A stretch of 64,000 nt of DNA from Theocolax elegans (GCA_026168455.1 CM047429.1:50537027-50601026); one strand, 5' to 3'; shown: positions 13,280 through 25,722, numbered from the stretch's first letter. Numbers and translations are program-made. Notes: generated by a model not told the origin, from the letters alone.

Positions 13280-14001
13280 CTGCTAAGCTGCCGAGTCGAT
13301 GGTATTTGCGTGAACAAATTCTCATAATTACACCATGAAATTAACAGGTAAATCTGCTTTTAAACTTTTCCATTAATCTTGCATACGCTGAAAAGCGAAA
13401 GTAAAACTTGTGGCGTGCAATGCTCGTGATTATCTTTTTGCTTTGAATCATCCCCTATTTCTATTCAACGCTCCGCAGTTCTAATAAACTTCCCGCAAAA
13501 TACGTTACTATTTAGACATCCAAACAATTATATTATCGTTACTCACGATTATTATTTATAAATGAATGTAATTACACATTCGCTCGGCGTAGATTAGTAC
13601 AAACGCAGAATGCATTTGTTCGTATAGAGAGTTTTACTCCGTTATTCTGTTAATATTCACGTAACTGAAATAAAAGTTAAATCATAACATCAAGATTGGA
13701 TATGCTGATTTCCCGACTGATTGACAAACAGATAGAAAAGCAAATTAAAATGAATATAAACGATAAAGCAAAAGAAATAATTAAAATCAATATTATCCGT
13801 GATGTGCGATCGAAATAAAGATAAAAAGAAGGCATGCCACGTTATAATTATGAAGGTTAAGAACCAATTCGAATTGATTTATTTTTCGCGCGTCATTAAC
13901 GCAACTTATTCCGACACTTCGTGCACGGTCACGAGAACAGTTTGAACGGTTGATCAAACACGCAGTACACGCAACTCCGCTTAATTATCCGGTGCAGTGT
14001 A

Positions 14002-14026
14002 ATATTGTTTGTTTAAACAATATTCT
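14002..14026. repeat. Perfect inverted repeat AATATTGTTT...AAACAATATT
   Basis: Ten-base arms flank a four-base loop (GTTT). TGTTTGTTTA inside it also matches a forkhead-type binding site. It sits in a 13.86-14.1 kb stretch that is less AT-rich than its flanks and could be a regulatory element or a short hairpin. Confidence 0.35.
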
Positions 14027-14452
14027 CGCTAGTCATCATCCTGAAGTACAATCGAAATGTTTGGTCACTAGTTGATGCGTAGCAAGTCAAAAATTCACGT
14101 AGTCTTAACACAAGTGGACGGGCGCTAAAAAGCTTTTACTCAAGCACGGTTGATCATCTTTGTCATCAACGGACTTTCTGTCTGGCACGCGCGTGCGTAT
14201 ACGTTATCTCGCATATACGAAAGCCCCAGAACAGCTTTCACTTTCTTGTTGTCTTTCTCTTGTTCCCTCTCTTTCTCCGCACTTTTTTCTATCTTTCTGT
14301 TGGCTAGCCTCTCCCTACATCGCCCCCCATCAAGCAGCGCGTGATGCAACCCACGCTCGCGCTAATGGAAGAGGCGCAATATCCGATGAAGGGTTGTTAA
14401 GCACTCGAGAGCTGCCCTGCGCGGAATAAAATTTCTTTCGCCCGCATATACC

Positions 14453-14480
14453 TATAAAAAGGTCAAGGGATGTTCTCTCA
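14453..14480 (+). promoter_or_regulatory. TATA-box-like site
   Basis: CTATAAAAAGG, a close TATA match, is followed 27 nt downstream by a TCTCAC initiator-like sequence with A at 14480. No coding frame follows directly. It points away from the minus-strand exon at 14717-14626 and lies in what would be its intron. Confidence 0.18.
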
Positions 14481-14625
14481 CGGGCAATACGCTCTAACCA
14501 CAGATTCACAACGCGTATTCCTATACTTTTTTTAAAATTAAAGAGTAGTAAGCTTTTAACTGTGCAACTTCAACTATGGATTTTCGATTGATTATCCTTG
14601 AACGTGAATAATGCGTTTTCCTTAC

Positions 14626-14717
14626 CTGCTTTGATCTGTGCACGGCCGTGCTTTTCCAGCTACGTCGATTAAAATCTGTGATTTTAGTGTTTCATTCGAA
14701 TCGCTCGAGAGAGCCAT
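14626..14717 (-). CDS. Possible first coding exon, minus strand
   Basis: An ATG at 14717-14715 (context cccactATGG, G at +4) opens 30 codons without a stop, then AG at the exon edge and a strong donor, AGCAG|GTAAGGAAA. The peptide starts MALSSDSNETLKSQILID and continues VAGKARPCTDQS. It is hydrophilic, has mixed codons and contains CpGs, unlike the AT-rich sequence on the other side of the donor. The exon ends in phase 2. The downstream frame on the same strand can be entered in phase 2 at 13279, which would give a two-exon gene. No signal peptide is visible in this exon. I do not recognise the protein. Confidence 0.38.
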
Positions 14718-14799
14718 AGTGGGAAAGTAAAATGGAGGGGGGTGATGCGATCGTCAGCTCGCGCGACTAAGCGAGCCACTTCATTATCGTATTTGATCG

Positions 14800-17700
14800 A
14801 GCAATGCCATGCCTGTGTCCGTACCTTTGCAAACGTTCGTCCATCACGCTAGTTTTGAGCGCGGATATTCACCTCTTTCGAGCTATCGATTTTTCAATGT
14901 TTTTCCCATGAGGTTACGATTCGACCCGTTACTGTTGCATTTCGAACGCAAATGCAGGGGTTTCGATGTACCTATACAGTCGTTTTCGATTTGCTTCTGA
15001 AACCGTTTCGGGTAAATTTTATCTTCTAGTCGCGTCGATTCCCAAAGCTTAGAGTACAAACCTATCGTTACAACGCAGACTCGTTCGAACGAGCGTCTTT
15101 CGTAAAACTAGATAATCGAGTTTATCGAAATCCCGAGGTCCGTTGTTACTTTTAATCGAGACTCCGGGAGCGAAACAAAGTTCCCTTTGAGGAAAATCGA
15201 TATTCAGTGGAGGATGAGAGGTCCAGGTGGATCGCGAAAGCATCTGGTTGTGGAAATCTTAATTCGTTTTCGATAAACCGGCTGAACTTGATGGAAGAAT
15301 CACCATGCTGGTTTGTTCCAACGCTGGTCAAATGCAAAACTTTTCCCAAGCGAAAGAGTAACATGCTTATCGCAAAGATAAGCGTTTAATCTTCGGTTTA
15401 ATTAATTCCACTTAAAAGTTGGCTTCTTCGCGCGCTCTCTGCAAACGTTTCATTAGCGAGACTCGAATTGCCCTCGGTGACGCGGGTGATACAAGAATGT
15501 CTCGTGTTTTCTCGCTCCTTTAATATCCCTCCATTTTTTGCTATCCGCGAGTATTTTTATGACTACAGCCAACTCGGGTTTTATTATTTTCGATCGGCAC
15601 GAGGTCAAGAAGTATTAATTTTTCATTTTTAAAAGTGCCGACCGCTCACGAGAGCTTCGGTCATTGGATTAATGGAACTGACCTGTAATCGAGTCACGTT
15701 CTTTTCCACATTATTTCTGTCTTTGTAGTATGCACTTTTTTTATTCATCAAGTCACCGTCATTAAAAACGTATCCTACAATAGATTATCTTCGTTAGTTC
15801 GAATTAAAACTCGAGGGAATAATTTTTTCATAGTATTCGTTTAATCGGCAAAGAAACGATCATTTAAACTTCAATTGTTATACATCTCAGAGGTTTTTAT
15901 TGACATTGCTAAATTCGTCAACAAAACATAAAATGCAAGAGGAACAAATTTAACGAAATCCATTATTTCGTTCATAATTGCAGTATAAAGTATTTCCATA
16001 TTTATTGAATTATTTATGTATTGGGTTTCAGGATGCATAACTTCCTCATGTAGTTTTTCTCTGCGTATCTTTTAATATACCCACAAAATAATTATACAAA
16101 AGATACGAATATTTAACCTAGGCACAATGCTCGTGAAAAAACGTAATATTTTAGATATTAACGTTTTAGGATAGCATTATAAAGTTAAAAAAGCCAATTC
16201 TACAAAAAATATATATGTTTTTTCGCTAAAAGTACAGATTGCGGAGTGAAATTTGAAAGTTTTTGAAAAAAATGTTGATGAACATTAATTAGAAAGTCTT
16301 TTCAGTAGGAAACATTATTAAAAAACTAACGTTAAAATGCTACTCTTGGAATAGCATTTACACGAAAGTAAAATAAGCCGTCACAGTGTAGCCATTATCA
16401 CACTCGTAGTATGAATAAATTTAATAAAATACGAATGAGCTGGCAAATGGCTTTTACATTTTGAGTGCATATATACATACATGTGTGTGTGTGTGTACGC
16501 ACTGCACACACGCACACGCACACGCACACGAATAAACGCCCGCATATAAGTAGGGTATGCGTGCGATGTGCGTGTATGTGTATTTATTATATATTGCACA
16601 AAGTTCATCGTTATGGAGCTTTCGACAAATTTGAGTTAGTAAATTGAAAATGTAGATTTGGAAAACTGGCTTTCAGCTATACGCGGCATTGTAACCTCGT
16701 GAGAGCGTGGGTGCCGATAATTCCATTTTCCAAAATTTTCCCCTATTTCTCTAAACATTTCGGTATATTATAATTGTAGGGCACTAACGCCCGATTCAAT
16801 TATCCAACGATATTAAGCAATCGTCATTTACATACACATGCGGGTATACCAAGTAAATTTATCAAACAAATTTCGGAGCAAACGAGTAATTATAGAAATG
16901 TTTGTTGGCGTTTCGTTCGTTGTACTTCAAAAATCGAGCTGTTCCACTCGGTCATCCCATCGATATCACGGTGATGGTTTCCTCGTGTCAGCAGTATGTC
17001 ATGCACCTCGAGAGCTTTTCGACTAATATTGTACTATTCTTTTTACAAAGTTTAGCATTTAAAATTTTCGTCGACATGTATGTATATACACGTATAGGTA
17101 TATCGAGCTTGTTACTGATCTACGTGGATATTCGCTTCATCTAACATGAATACGTTTAAACAACAATTTAAATAACAAACATATTGACAATACAGACTGA
17201 CTACACCGCTAAAACGAACCAATAAAAACTATTTTATATACATTTTTTTTAACAAAAACCTGTTAAATCTTCTGTTGATTTTTTTAACCTGTATATAGCA
17301 GCTATTAAAGTTATATCATTCTCAGCGGAATAACACGTATAACAACGAATGAACTTGCATTGAATTGAAAGATATATTTAAGCAAAGAATGTATAACATT
17401 TATTTCTATGGAAAGTTTATTTTTGATTCGTACGTTTTTTCTTTTTAATTAGCTGATTAGTGGCGTCGGCTATCAGAGTGACAGCAAATATGCGGTGTAT
17501 ACGTGAATTCAATCGTTACATCAAATATTCATTATCGTAGATGTCGAAACTCGAAAGTTTGACTGATTAATAGACAAAAATGTTTGAAACTCTCGATGTT
17601 TGTTTTGACGAGTTTGACAAAATCGTTGATGTTTACGTGCGATATTAATCGACATCTCGTTATGGCGTAAAGTAACGAGTTTTCAACTTTCCAATACCGA

Positions 17701-17850
17701 AATTTTATTAAGTGTTGACTGGAATTAAAATAATATTTTTGACAGTTTGTTACAACTAACAAAACCTGATGTGTATCGCTTAACAGAATATTCACTAAGT
17801 GTATCAGCGATAATTTTTGATGTAGGAAATTAATTACAACTCTACAATAT
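14800..17850. other. No gene seen
   Basis: A mildly GC-richer part at 14.8-15.7 kb (upstream of the possible minus-strand exon at 14717) is followed by AT-rich DNA. A 107-codon minus ATG frame at 17855-17532 (MKYCRVVINFLHQKLSLIHL...) is AT-rich, has no recognisable domain and is not called. Confidence 0.4.
16482..16530. repeat. Adjacent TG and CA microsatellites
   Basis: A (TG)n run is followed within 10 nt by CACACG repeats. The two are roughly complementary, so the tract can fold back on itself. Confidence 0.75.
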
Positions 17851-18004
17851 TTCATATCCAGATATACATGTATGTATGTATGTATAAAAAAAAGTGAGAA
17901 AGCGACTAAAATTGAGTAACAAAACTAAGGGGTAGAGAATGGGATCTGGGCGCGAAAATGGAGCGGACGAGGGTAAGCGATTGAACGTACGAGTGGTGCG
18001 GTAG

Positions 18005-18030
18005 TGAGAGAGGGAGAGAGAGAGAGAGAG
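18005..18030. repeat. GA microsatellite
   Basis: GA dinucleotides with one GGGA interruption, ending in a G-rich run. Confidence 0.85.
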
Positions 18031-18465
18031 AAAGGGGGGTGGGGAGAACACAGTTATAAGCACGGCACTAATGGCTGGGCATGTTGACAAAGGTCACTCG
18101 GTCTTGGCGCGCTGGCCAAGTGCAGAGTTCGTACTGCGGGCGCTATCGTACGTGCTTGGTGCAAGCGAGACTCGGCCCGATACGAGGCGCAGTCACGCTT
18201 AATGGGACCGACCGTCTACCGAGCGAGCTCGCGCTTATGGAACAAAGTGCTCGAGCATTAACTGTCCCCGAACCGATTCCACCTCGTCCTTCTTTACCCC
18301 TCTATCGTTCTCTCTTCTTTTTCTTTACCCTTTTCTTCTATTCGATTCGATTTCGTTTCTTTCCTCGCTTCTCACGCTGACGGCCAGTTTCGATTTCTGA
18401 TACTGTGAACCTATAGCCTTCAAACTTCTCTTTAAAATTGACTACGTAATCTTCATTTTGATTGC

Positions 18466-18468
<3 letters not shown>

Positions 18469-18507
<39 letters not shown>
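18469..18507. repeat. CT microsatellite, uninterrupted
   Basis: Nineteen uninterrupted CT units, with an imperfect CT-rich tail to about 18547. The purity suggests a recent, length-variable array. Confidence 0.9.
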
Positions 18508-18515
<8 letters not shown>

Positions 18516-18907
18516 CCTCTCGCCCTCTCTTCTGCCTTTTCCTCTTTAGTCATACTCTACTACATGCAGATTTTAAATGCCGATTCAATAGCTATTTTTT
18601 CAAATTTCCATCCTCAAAGCTTCGGCATACCAAGCATTTACGTAATTACTTTTAATTAAATTTTTACTCCCTTTCAACTTTCATCTCCTCTTTTGCCTAA
18701 CCGACTAAAATAAACGGCTTCTTAAATTACAAACTTTAAACACTCTCTGTAAGCTAACAATAATAAATCCATCTATCTAGATTCAAACAATTTATACTAG
18801 CTCGCTTGTTTAACGTTTTAACGGATCCACCCTGTTCGAACGTGTTATATCCTAACTTTAATATAAATTTAATTATCAAAAATAAATATTAAACACTTTT
18901 CAACTCC

Positions 18908-18938
18908 ACGTTACGTTACGTTGCGTTACGTTACGTTA
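18908..18938. repeat. Pentamer array (ACGTT)6
   Basis: Six consecutive ACGTT units with one GCGTT variant. It is not the insect telomere repeat TTAGG. Confidence 0.85.
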
Positions 18939-19078
18939 CTTCTTTATATATCACGGTCTCTACGCTAGATATTCACATTCAATGGAGAAACTTGCTATCC
19001 AAATATTTGACCAGCTGAATTTGCAACATTGAAAATTTTATGATGCGCTTGGACGTAAAAATTGGAATTATTACTTAC

Positions 19079-19141
19079 GTGTACTGCTTGAACCGCGTTA
19101 TAATTATTTAAGAAAATCCAATCGTCTCTCTGCATAATTAA
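19079..19141 (-). CDS. Possible 63-nt exon
   Basis: On the minus strand a pyrimidine-rich acceptor (tttctcatcgctgttAG) precedes 21 open codons, LIMQRDDWIFLNNYNAVQAV plus H, ending at a consensus donor, CAC|GTAAGTAAT (phase 0 both sides). The residue mix (DDWIFLNNYNAVQAVH) looks protein-like although the DNA is AT-rich. No partner exon is identified. Confidence 0.2.
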
Positions 19142-20101
19142 CTAACAGCGATGAGAAATTATTAAACTTTCAAGTAGTACAAGAAAGTTAATTAAACAAT
19201 ATTGTTCGTATACTAAACGATTTATTTAAAATACAAAACTTGAGATTAATATTAACATTCATGAAATGACCGGATAGGTCACCAAATATGTTCTTTTTAA
19301 GGATTTCCAATTTAGCTGGAAAAAAATGAGATAATTTGAATAATGCAAATGCACGATCCACTAGATATGCTCGATCTTAAGAGGAAATTGGTTCAAAAAA
19401 GTTCCTGATTAGGGGAAAAAATGTTGTCTTTTTATCCAGGTCTCTTCGGAATCTGGTAGGATCTTTTTAACTAAGCTTTCCTCGCTCCTTGTTCTACCTT
19501 ATTTCCTTCGTTCTCCTTAATACTTTATCGCAAAGTCGGAAAAGTCAGGAGAGACAAAGTATACGCGATAGAGGAAATTCGATCGCCCTATACCATTCAA
19601 ATGAATCTCGAACCTCGGCAATATCTAGGATTACAAAGCTCGACTTTGTAATAAGTTCGTACGTTCAGTCGGTAATATATACATATAACATTCGGCGAAA
19701 CGCGGGACATATCCCATTACACGCAGGTATGTAGAATAATGGTTTAATTAAGCTCCAGATTTGAAATTTTAAAAGTGCGGGCTCTCACCGTCCGTATAAT
19801 TCTTTAAACAAAGTATTTTTATGCTTTAAATACGAGATTAATTCAACGGAGCATCGGTCAATCCTCCCCATAAAAGAAGCTTGTAAAATGGCACCAAGTT
19901 AATTATCGCTGTTTCAGGAAAAGTACCTTTTGCATTCTGCAACGAGTGCTTTTCTACTTTGCCGTCTACCCTCTCGCTCAGTTTCACCCGCAAGCTTTCC
20001 TCGTTCTCTACCCCCGTTTTTTATATCGCCGTAAAATTTCACTCCAAAGCGTCGTCCAAAGCGAGAGTCTTCATTAAACCAAGTGTTTCCCGCGGGCAAT
20101 A

Positions 20102-20201
20102 ATGCACAGGATTATCGAGCTGCTCGTCCTCGGGTTCTCGTCCCTTTGCCTTCCCTCGCGCGTTTCGTCCTCGAGCATCCATTCACTGATAGTGTGTGTA
20201 G
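20102..20201 (+). CDS. Possible signal-peptide first coding exon
   Basis: An ATG at 20102 opens 33 codons and one base, ending at a strong donor, GTGTAG|GTAAGCCC. The peptide begins MHRIIELLVLGFSSLCLPSR and then SSSSIHSLIVCV. It has a short basic start, a hydrophobic core and small residues, the layout of a secretory signal peptide, and its codons are rich in CpG. Many large insect receptors and adhesion proteins have this design, with a signal-peptide exon followed by a very long intron, but that is inference. No clearly matching phase-1 acceptor exon is visible downstream. The neighbouring CT array begins about 80 nt after the donor. Confidence 0.33.
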
Positions 20202-20276
20202 GTAAGCCCGGCAGCGAGGCAAAAGAAATTGGGTCAAAGTGCCGCGACGAAACCAAACTGAGCTTATACCTCACCT

Positions 20277-20281
<5 letters not shown>

Positions 20282-20323
<42 letters not shown>

Positions 20324-20335
20324 CTCTCTCTTTCT
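20282..20335. repeat. CT microsatellite
   Basis: About twenty pure CT units, then an imperfect tail. It begins roughly 80 nt after the donor of the possible signal-peptide exon. A shorter CT run follows at 20941-20956. Confidence 0.9.
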
Positions 20336-20399
20336 TGCTCACTCTCTGTCCTTTGAGCTGCACTAACTTTCCCCGTTAAACAAAAAGGACTCTGTCACC

Positions 20400-21300
20400 C
20401 TCTTTAAAGAGGTACACGGTAGATTAAAAAGATGACCTCTACGAGTCTTATATCCTACGTAAAGCGGTAACGAACAAATAGGTTATACAGAACTTCTATT
20501 GCAAATTTATTTCTACAATGCGATTCCGAGTAAATGGAAAAGGAGCTCATGTTACCGGGAGAGTTACGTAAATTTTCGAAAACGTCGATCAACTATTTCG
20601 TCGAGTAGTAATTTCTATCTTTATCTTTTTCGAACGTGGTGAAACGATACAAAGAGCCAAGGTAATGTTTGAGTTCTCTAGGTCGATCGAAAATTTTTAA
20701 ATTTACGCCCGCGGCTTCAGAAGAGTGCGGGATCGGTCGTACTTCCGGACTCGCGAAAAGGAGGAATTTGGCGGAAGCTGACTTTCCTTACTTAGTTGAA
20801 ATTCCAGGAACGCGCGCAGGCTCGCGGCTGTTCGCGTTATACCCTCTGCGGGTGAGGCCTTTGAACTACGACCGCTGGTTTATTCCGTTGGTTATTAAAT
20901 CCCTCGTTTCTTCCAAAAGGTTTCTCCAGGCTACTTCTATCTCTCTCTCTCTCTCTTCCTCTCTTTATCGTCGCCTTTGTTCCCTATGGGTGGTACCTTT
21001 ACCGATCGCCGCTGGTGCATAAAAACCGCTCATTCGCGCACGTCTCGCGGTCGCGATCGTTTCACTACAGACCTCGACGACCCGAATGAAAGATTAAAAG
21101 GGAGAATGGTCTCTCGGGTGTGTACTGCTATACTCCAAGTCACTCGACTCTCGCTACAACTTCTTTTGGAAGCTCAACTTAGATTTTATTCCGACGCTTT
21201 CGTAAGTGTAGACTTGACTTTGTACCGGAATTCAATTCGGAGAATAGTTAAAAAAACACCAGCTAATATTCGTAAGCCCAAACTTTCAAAAATTTAAATC
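20400..21300. other. GC-richer block with open frames, unresolved
   Basis: A plus frame between an acceptor-like tctctAG at about 20681 and a donor-like CTGCG|GTGAGG at about 20849 reads SEECGIGRTSGLAKRRNLAE and onward. A further donor-like TTTC|GTAAGTG lies at about 21201. No domain is recognised, and stops are rare here for compositional reasons. Confidence 0.25.
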
Positions 21301-21759
21301 TTACAAGCGACAGATGGTAGAATTACTCTGGAGAGCCATTAGCATTAAATACTCCTCATTATATTTTTATAAATCCATCTTTGTCATAAAAATACACTAT
21401 GAATCTACTAGAATAGTGTGTCATCATTCTTATTTTCAAAAATTGATTTTTAGAAATCTTGGTTAATAACCTATTACTTATAATATTTTGCATGTAAATT
21501 AAAGTATTATAATTAGCTCTTCAAGATTGTGTAGTTACAGATTCAAGAGATAAATGTATTAAAGTTTAGATTTTATCTGGACGATATAAATAATATTCTA
21601 TCATACTTTTATGGTTATTCAAACAAAAATTAACACGATCGCAGTTGGCAAACTGCAGTTAAAAACTTGTTTAGTAGTTTTTTTTTAAACTCTCCGTAAC
21701 TTTAGAGGTGAATTCGCACGTGGGACATTTAAAAATCATATTAAAGTTGAACCCTTTGA

Positions 21760-21806
21760 AAGAGAGAGAGAGAGAGTGAGAGATAGAGAGAAAGAGTGAG
21801 AGAGTG
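21760..21806. repeat. GA microsatellite
   Basis: GA units with GTGA and GATA interruptions. Confidence 0.85.
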
Positions 21807-22245
21807 TAATCAAAAGGGTTTTTGTTTGCACTGAAAAATGTGTATTCCGTTTTAAATAATGTACGTCAAATTGCGGTAACTAATTTTTCGGGGGAAAACA
21901 AGAATAAAAAAAAAATTATGAACCTCTCTTGGCTACATGAGCGTATAAATGTCATATTTTAAAAGCTCGCATTGGAAAAGTGGACAAGTCTTGTTGGAGC
22001 GCAGGTTGCTCCCCTCGGTAAAGTTATTATACAAAGTTTTGGATTTCCATCCCCCGCGTTCGTCGAGTAGCAAAACATATTTTAATTCGCAGGATATATA
22101 CGCGTTAGTTTGTTGGAAGAAGAGAAGGAAAATTCACGGGAATCGAGCGCCTATAAACGGGGCCTCTTCAAGATCGAATCTTTGGCGGCGCCTTTGTTCC
22201 AAATTCAAGCGTGGGCTGCGCCTAGAATCAGGCGTCTTCTGCACG

Positions 22246-22330
22246 CCTCTCTTTCTCTCTATCCGCCCTTCCACTCTCTCACTCTCCCTCTCTCTCTTCC
22301 TCCCTCTCCCTCGCTCTCTGTTTCTCTCAC
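22246..22330. repeat. CT-rich array, degenerate
   Basis: CT dinucleotides mixed with CCCT and CACT units. It creates a spurious Ser/Leu/Pro-rich end to the plus frame at 21949-22335. Short GA (22494-22516) and CT (23100-23117) runs follow. Confidence 0.85.
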
Positions 22331-25215
22331 TTTAACTAATTAGCATACTCCCAGAGACGTTTTCGCTCAAAACTGTAGAACCGAGTTTCTACGTATTTCT
22401 GCATATATAGACGTCGCAAAAACGATTCGAGCAACCGAGGGGCCAGTGAACCCAGCAAGAGACGTCTGTGTATAGAACGCGCACGTTCGACCGAGAGGAA
22501 GAGAGAGAGAGAGAGGGCGAGTTGTTAATTTCCAATGCTGTTTGTTACTATCAAGAAATTTTAGGGATGATCAAACGCACTTTTTTTTACCCTTCTTTCT
22601 GGATGTGTTTATTGTTGTTGTTGTGAATTATTCATGAGACACGGAAGCTCCGGCGCGGATGTACTCGTTGTTATTTTTCCACGCTCGTTTTTTTTACCGT
22701 TTCAACGTAGGCGTTTACATGTAAAATGTATATTATTTCAATACATTTATATATTTTTTGGAGCGAGTCAGTCTCGTTATAGCATTGTAGGGAGAGATAA
22801 TCCGTCTACTGGAAAAAGTAACCAAAATGAATCGGTGATAATCGAAATGAATGTTAACAATATGTGCCAATGGAAGAGAATAGTATAAACGAAAAATTCC
22901 GAGAGCGCGCGCGTATTCATCGGCAAGGCGAATAATTGCTCTCGCGCGCGCATTAAAGTACCTCGTATTTTCGCAGCGCTAATAACGGCCGATGTAATAT
23001 TTCAATTGGAATAATAGCCGCTGATTATTCAACCACTCATCTTCGTTAAACGGGCTGTCAACTACACAACGCCCGGGAGATACTTTGCCTGGGTGCTTTC
23101 TCTCCCTCTCTCTCTCTGCTTCACCCAACCACTCGCCCTGGGAACACTGATTTTTATCCGTAAATACGGACCTTTCGATAATACCCCGCCTCCGTGCTAC
23201 ACCGACGAGCTTATTAAAATGTAAATGAAAATTAATTCGTCAAAAAGTTTATACCATTTCCAGGGTATTTATCATCATCGTTTTGTCCGTTTCTTCGGTT
23301 TTATCATTATGATGTACATTCCGAAAATAGCACCATTCGAACATTTGCCACGTTATCTTTCGTTACCACGTATATATACGATATAGCTATATATGCACTT
23401 TCTATATTTATTTGTATTTTTCGATTAAGCTATAATTTTCGATGAAAAATGTTAACAAACATATTTTCACGTATGCTGAAAATAATAACCGAGTACATTC
23501 CCTGTGCATAAAACAATCTACTATACTTTGCAGTACTTTAGTGTATGAAAGATTACATTTGTAAATTAATGCAAAAGAAACTTATACAATTGGTACTATA
23601 TTTTAAATAATCTTGTTTTATATCACAGTATTAGCATTCACTTCATATTTCTTTATGTTTCTATTTGTTACTTAATAATTCAAATAGTTTTTTGTCCGCA
23701 CTCTTTTAGTAAAGTTCATAGAAGCACAAATTCTCGAAATCCATTAACACGTTAAAATGAGAGAAATGTTCGATTTGTGGAGAATTTTATATGGTATATT
23801 GCACAAAAAGGAAGCTTTTTACTTTTACTCTTCTATACCTTCCATTACTCAAACCTGCGGTTACTTGATGCAGTATTTATTTATTAGTAATATTTGCAAT
23901 ATTATTTGTAGTATTTGCTCTAAGCTTCTTATTATTACAATAAAATTAATTCAACTGTATTACAGAGCATAAGCTAATTATTGGAACACTATTAATAGAT
24001 TATCCTGACAGATCACAGACACGAGATTTAATCAATTCGAGGATTGCTGATGAAATATAAATGGTGATGGACAATGCATATGTAGAATTAATGATTGAAA
24101 CGTAAAAGCTGTACAGTTAAATGAAATTACTAACAAGTTGGGAAATAAAAATTTGGCGATCCAGAGCACAAAAGATGGAAAATGCGCGCCACTTTCCGAG
24201 ATCTCTTAATGATTTTTCGTCGTAAACGTTTAGGCCGAGTGCAGTGGCCTCCAGCGCGACGTCGCCGCCGCCGTCATCGTCGTCGTCGGCACTCTCCCCT
24301 CGTGGAGGATGGAGGATATTCATAGAAGAGACGAGACTTCATGGAAGCCACGCGCTATTCGTGGTTTCCCCCCATAAAGGTATATATACGCGACGAAATC
24401 GCGGGCGCGGGACGGAGGAAACGCGCGTGCAGCGTGGCGCTATATTTTTAACTCGGGCGCGCGCCGTGCAAAAAGGCCCATCGGATTCTATTTATAGCTG
24501 TGCTTTTTGGTCGAGAAGACGTAGCCCTCCGCCTGAGTTTCGCTGAGTCTCGAAGGCTGGACCCATACTTCCGAGACTCGGAAAGAGTCGATTTACGGTA
24601 CGAAACTGGCGCTGCTAGTTTGATCGCTACATACCACTTGATTTATTCTCCGTTCTACGAGATCAATTTTCTTGAGAACCGATTTACTATCGGTAATCAC
24701 GATATATACAGCGAAGAGTAGAGTACCAAATTTCTAGCAAGTCAACGTAAATTTTAAACCTTGAACTCGCTCCGTACAAGCGGATCAATACATGTATACA
24801 AGCAGATCAATGGTTTCACGAATTGAGTACTATTTAACAACATCTTACGACTTGGATACCCGCATACTGCTATCTACACGATTTCGATCGATAAACTAAC
24901 AATTTTTTATTTTACCCTTTAAATTGGAATTATATATTTTTTATTATTAATTGTTAACACAATATCGAAACTAACAAGCGTACGCAATTATTTATTTTCA
25001 TTCTCGTTTAATTGTACAGTGGATAGTACCTCTTATAGTTACGGATCAGTGTCTCCGGTAAAACTGTATTTTATTGGTTGTCCTGAAAAACTGCAAAGTT
25101 ATAGTAAAGAAAACTGAAGAAGTTGCAGGGGAATAAGATTTATACTGTAAATTAAATGGAGTTAATAGCTGTTGTATATACATGTACGTGATGCCCCTGT
25201 ATGTGAGTGTATGCG

Positions 25216-25257
25216 TGGGGGTGTGTGTGTCTGTGTGTGTGTGTGTGGGTGTGGTGT
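25216..25257. repeat. GT microsatellite
   Basis: GT dinucleotides with G-rich interruptions. A CACA/TATA/GTGT tract follows at 25452-25499. Confidence 0.85.
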
Positions 25258-25545
25258 TGGTCGAATTCTTTTGCTGAGTTTTTAATAAAACCAGTGCTGC
25301 AGTTAATTAAAGTATCGTAGTAATTAAAAACTAAGGACATATTTGTGAGTTAGGAAAGAGATTTTTGAGTGCGAACGAACTACAGCATGAAAGAAGTTTC
25401 GTCTATTTTGGAAAACTTATTAAATGTTTCTTATACATAGGTACAATATATCGCGCACACATACACATATATTTATATATATATTTATGTGTGTGATATA
25501 GCACTAGTGTACATCAATTACACGATACTTCGTTTTAGATTAAAC

Positions 25546-25722
25546 CAGGGTTGGGTAAGTAGTCGACAACTACCTATTTTCGAATACTTTTTTATTATTT
25601 GAGTTTAAAGCCTAAAAAACACATGGACTTGCATAACAACATTGTATATGGTATATATATACCAAATAACGCTAAATAAAAAGTATTCGAAAAAGTATTT
25701 GATCGAATACTTTTTCGAATAC
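25546..25722 (+). mobile_element. Half copy of the same hAT-like MITE
   Basis: It starts CAGGGTTGGGTAAGTAGTCG and follows the 60-kb copy through TTTGAGTTTAAAG, GACTTGCATAACAACATTGT and GTATTCGAAAAAGTATT to the central GAATACTTTTTCGAATAC. It then stops: the second arm and the inverse CCCTG terminus are missing, so no right-hand target duplication can be scored. Its inner sequence is closer to the inverted right arm of the 60-kb copy than to its left arm. This is expected of a palindromic family in which either arm can be read in either orientation. Confidence 0.65.

Noticed and set aside
16482..16530. CRISPR-like or spacer array
   Set aside because: No array of direct repeats with unique spacers exists anywhere in the window; these are simple TG/CA repeats.
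17532..17855. 107-codon AT-rich minus ATG frame
   Set aside because: Same reasoning; residues are dominated by those encoded by AT-rich codons.
18908..18938. Possible telomere-like repeat
   Set aside because: The unit is ACGTT, not the insect TTAGG, and there are only six copies.
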